A stretch of DNA of 64,000 nucleotides. Source: Vibrio ishigakensis (GTDB lineage Bacteria > Pseudomonadota > Gammaproteobacteria > Enterobacterales > Vibrionaceae). The stretch spans positions 1,116,001 to 1,180,000 of the forward strand of contig NZ_AP024882.1 of NCBI RefSeq assembly GCF_024347675.1, given 5' to 3'. The notes beneath the pieces were generated by a model that saw nothing but the letters and a program-made list of their open reading frames with translations, did not search any database and had not been told where the DNA came from. This document shows, piece after piece, positions 62,284 through 64,000 of the stretch; the first letter of the stretch is position 1; each line of letters starts with the position of its first letter. A program made the position numbers and the translations under genes.

Positions 62284-63225
62284 TTAGAAATCGTAACGGA
62301 TACCCGCTTGGATTTGGTCGTCTTGGTTGTCAACTTGCTCGAACTTGTAGCCCGCGTAAGTGCGTAGGTTACCGTTGAACTTGTAAACTGCTTCGATAGC
62401 GAAGTTGTCTACTTCGTCTAGGCCAGTTTTAGTTTGCTTGATTAGCGTGTCTACGTCGTTGTAGTTGTACACTGCAACGAAAGTCCACTTGTTTAGCTTG
62501 TATAGCGCTGAGATTTCGAATGCGTTTACGTCTTCATCTGCAACTGAACCTAGACCGTAGAAACCGCCTAGAGTGAAGTCAGCGATAGAGTACTGTGCTG
62601 CGAAGTTGATCTGGCTGTCATCGTCGTCACCGTTAGTTTGACCAACGTAACCTAGACCTAGGTCAAGACCGAAATCAAAACCATATAGTGCAGAGATACC
62701 GTAGCTGTCTGCATCTTTTTCGTCTGAAGCGATGTAGTTAGCTTGAACGTTCAGGCCACCGAACTCACCTGCGTATAGGAAGTTGTTAGAGCGCTTATCT
62801 TTGTTACCTGCAACGATGTCAGCAGAATCTGCACCGAATGTAGCCATAGTATCAGTGATGTCAGTTAGGATTACCTGAGCTGAATCTTGCTTACCGTAAG
62901 AGAACTCACCGAAGTTTGTGCCAAGACCTGCAAACGCATAACGGTTAGTGATTGAAGCGTCAGTGTCGAACTCAGCTTCGTACTTACCAAAGCCGTATAG
63001 GTCATCAGAGATTTGAGATTTACCAACGATGTTTAGACGTGCACGAGACTTATCAGCAAAAGTGCTGTCAGTATCAGATTCGTTGTTGTCAGAAATATTG
63101 AAGCGAGCTTCCGCACGACCGCCGATTTTCAGTTCAGTAGTGTCATCCTTGTAAACTGTTGCTGCTGCCGCTGAACCAGAAGCCATTACAGCTAGAATCG
63201 CAGTAGTTAACGCTGCCTTTTTCAT
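62284..63225 (-). CDS. OmpU-like outer-membrane porin
   Basis: 313 aa. Signal peptide MKKAALTTAILAVMASGSAAA, mature part ATVYKDDTTELKIGGRAEARFN. Beta strands with turns, repeated IGG/GLGYV motifs and a terminal aromatic residue (GIRYDF), as expected. Strong codon bias suggests abundant protein. The short Asp/Asn-rich loops resemble the OmpU and OmpT class of Vibrio. Different from the porin at 15219. Confidence 0.9.
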   Translation of the reverse strand: MKKAALTTAILAVMASGSAAAATVYKDDTTELKIGGRAEARFNISDNNESDTDSTFADKSRARLNIVGKSQISDDLYGFGKYEAEFDTDASITNRYAFAGLGTNFGEFSYGKQDSAQVILTDITDTMATFGADSADIVAGNKDKRSNNFLYAGEFGGLNVQANYIASDEKDADSYGISALYGFDFGLDLGLGYVGQTNGDDDDSQINFAAQYSIADFTLGGFYGLGSVADEDVNAFEISALYKLNKWTFVAVYNYNDVDTLIKQTKTGLDEVDNFAIEAVYKFNGNLRTYAGYKFEQVDNQDDQIQAGIRYDF

Positions 63226-63842
63226 TTTAAAGTCCTATTTTGTCTAAAAATGAGTAATTTACTCGGGAGTTTATTATTCGGGCTGTGCCCGTTTGATGTG
63301 TTGGTAATTTAGATTTGGAATGTGAACGTCTAATGAATCGAGTATTACGGAACGGTTTCAGTTAGATTTCATCTGTATTAATGTCTAAGATTTGCCCAGA
63401 TTAATATAACTGAAATATTTGTATTAAAACTGTTTATAAATATAAGGTGTAGAAATTGATTATGTACTTAAGTTGCTGTTTAAATTGAATTTAAAATAAA
63501 GATACAGAAGCTTAAATGTAAAATTATTAGTTTTTGATTACTAATTAGCATACTGGGATTTTGAGTAAATCAACCTAGACACATTATTTTACAAGTTCAA
63601 TTAGACTAGAGTAAATGTGATCTTGATCTCTATTTATCTTTAGTGAGTTTATTTTTCGAACGAGAAGAGTGACTTATTAATAACGCTATAAGCACTTTAG
63701 TAAGCTTTTAATAGATATATTTTCACCACTCAGACCAAGAAACCTAATATAGTGTGTGAATTTGTTACGGAATGATGTACTTTTTAAGCTGAAACAGAAT
63801 AATTATCCCGGTAATGGTTCACTTTATGAATATGAGGGAAGA
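63226..63842. promoter_or_regulatory. Long AT-rich region upstream of the OmpU-like porin
   Basis: 617 bp, about 30% G+C by eye in the middle, with no convincing gene. It includes the minus-strand porin promoter and leader (63226-63360) and the plus-strand promoter of the 46-aa zinc-ribbon gene. Such AT-rich stretches are common targets of H-NS. A short open frame from 63756 adds 29 residues before the 46-aa gene but has no good ribosome site. Confidence 0.4.
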
Positions 63843-63983
63843 ATGAGTCTAAAGTGTAAAAAGTGTCGGGCGGAATTGCCTTATTTTCGAGAGAAGCGCT
63901 CTTGGTGGGAGAGGCTATTCAGTCAGCGCAGCAAGCGAAAGTACTTGTGCGCTGAATGTGGTCATGTGAACTTTGTCGATTAA
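63843..63983 (+). CDS. Small zinc-ribbon protein, 46 aa
   Basis: MSLKCKKCRAELPYF...KYLCAECGHVNFVD: two CxxC pairs (C5/C8 and C38/C41) separated by a basic, Arg/Trp-rich stretch. ATG 63843 with GAGGGA 6 bases upstream; an ATG 87 bases further up is possible but lacks a ribosome site. A treble-clef or rubredoxin-like zinc site is likely. Role unknown. Confidence 0.7.
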   Translation: MSLKCKKCRAELPYFREKRSWWERLFSQRSKRKYLCAECGHVNFVD

Positions 63984-64000
63984 CGCCAAAGGAAAGGATA

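Noticed and set aside
1..64000. Prophage, integron, secretion system or restriction system
   Set aside because: No phage structural, integrase, attC, secretion or restriction genes were seen; the only mobile elements are three insertion sequences.

Overview
The window reads as chromosome 2 of a Vibrio species. This rests on gene content and sequence style: maltose/glycogen genes, a second pstSCAB set, a PopT (DUF368) protein, a YbgA-photolyase pair, an L,D-transpeptidase beside Lpp, two Vibrio-type porins, and a VpsT-like LuxR regulator. From memory, many of these lie on chromosome II of V. cholerae (around VCA0013-0016, VCA0040-0079 and VCA0943-0946). The species cannot be named from the sequence. 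No rRNA, tRNA, CRISPR array or prophage was seen.

Layout. 1-6.7 kb: maltodextrin/glycogen block malP (5' end cut by the window edge), malQ, glgB. 6.7-8.1 kb: an IS110/IS1111-family insertion whose transposase is frameshifted in a run of seven C. 8.2-14.9 kb: small membrane proteins (MAPEG), an alpha/beta hydrolase, NnrS, a CDF transporter, a LysR regulator, a methyltransferase and a thioesterase. 15.2-17.8 kb: a porin whose terminator is split by an IS50/Tn5-like element. 17.9-21.4 kb: queE, an M15-like peptidase, and a cytoplasmic GH13 amylase behind probable MalT boxes, with REP-like palindromes and a TAGCTGA heptamer array nearby. 21.4-24.8 kb: a tightly overlapping operon popT / membrane-anchored Cys-Met protein / Sco / PCu(A)C / RsgA-like GTPase. 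25-34 kb: M20 peptidase, NhaD, a KefF/KefC-type potassium efflux pair with an MFS gene, a YiaV/YiaW-like pair and a DMT exporter. 34.2-39.5 kb: a single-copy IS1-like zinc-ribbon protein, YbgA-like protein, photolyase, L,D-transpeptidase and Lpp. 39.7-45.3 kb: DEAD-box helicase, the PhoB-type pstSCAB operon and a 66-aa protein. 45.6-51.1 kb: a VpsT/CsgD-like regulator followed by a four-gene chaperone-usher pilus locus. 51.1-56.7 kb: divergent malK and malEFG sharing a MalT-box-rich region. 57-64 kb: secreted and hypothetical proteins, a ShyA-like M23 endopeptidase, an IS3/IS150-group element in another terminator loop, a 44-aa basic protein, a two-domain glutaredoxin, an OmpU-like porin and a 46-aa zinc ribbon.

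Themes. Maltose uptake (MalEFGK), cytoplasmic breakdown (MalP, MalQ, amylase) and glycogen branching (GlgB) form one metabolic unit probably controlled by MalT. Envelope upkeep is a second theme (PopT, L,D-transpeptidase, Lpp, M23 endopeptidase, M15-like peptidase, porins). The points most worth following up are the pilus locus with its Asp-rich pilin and linked c-di-GMP-type regulator, two unrelated IS elements each placed in the loop of an intrinsic terminator, the IS1111-type element with a candidate guide (bridge/seek) RNA region, and the PopT-copper operon.
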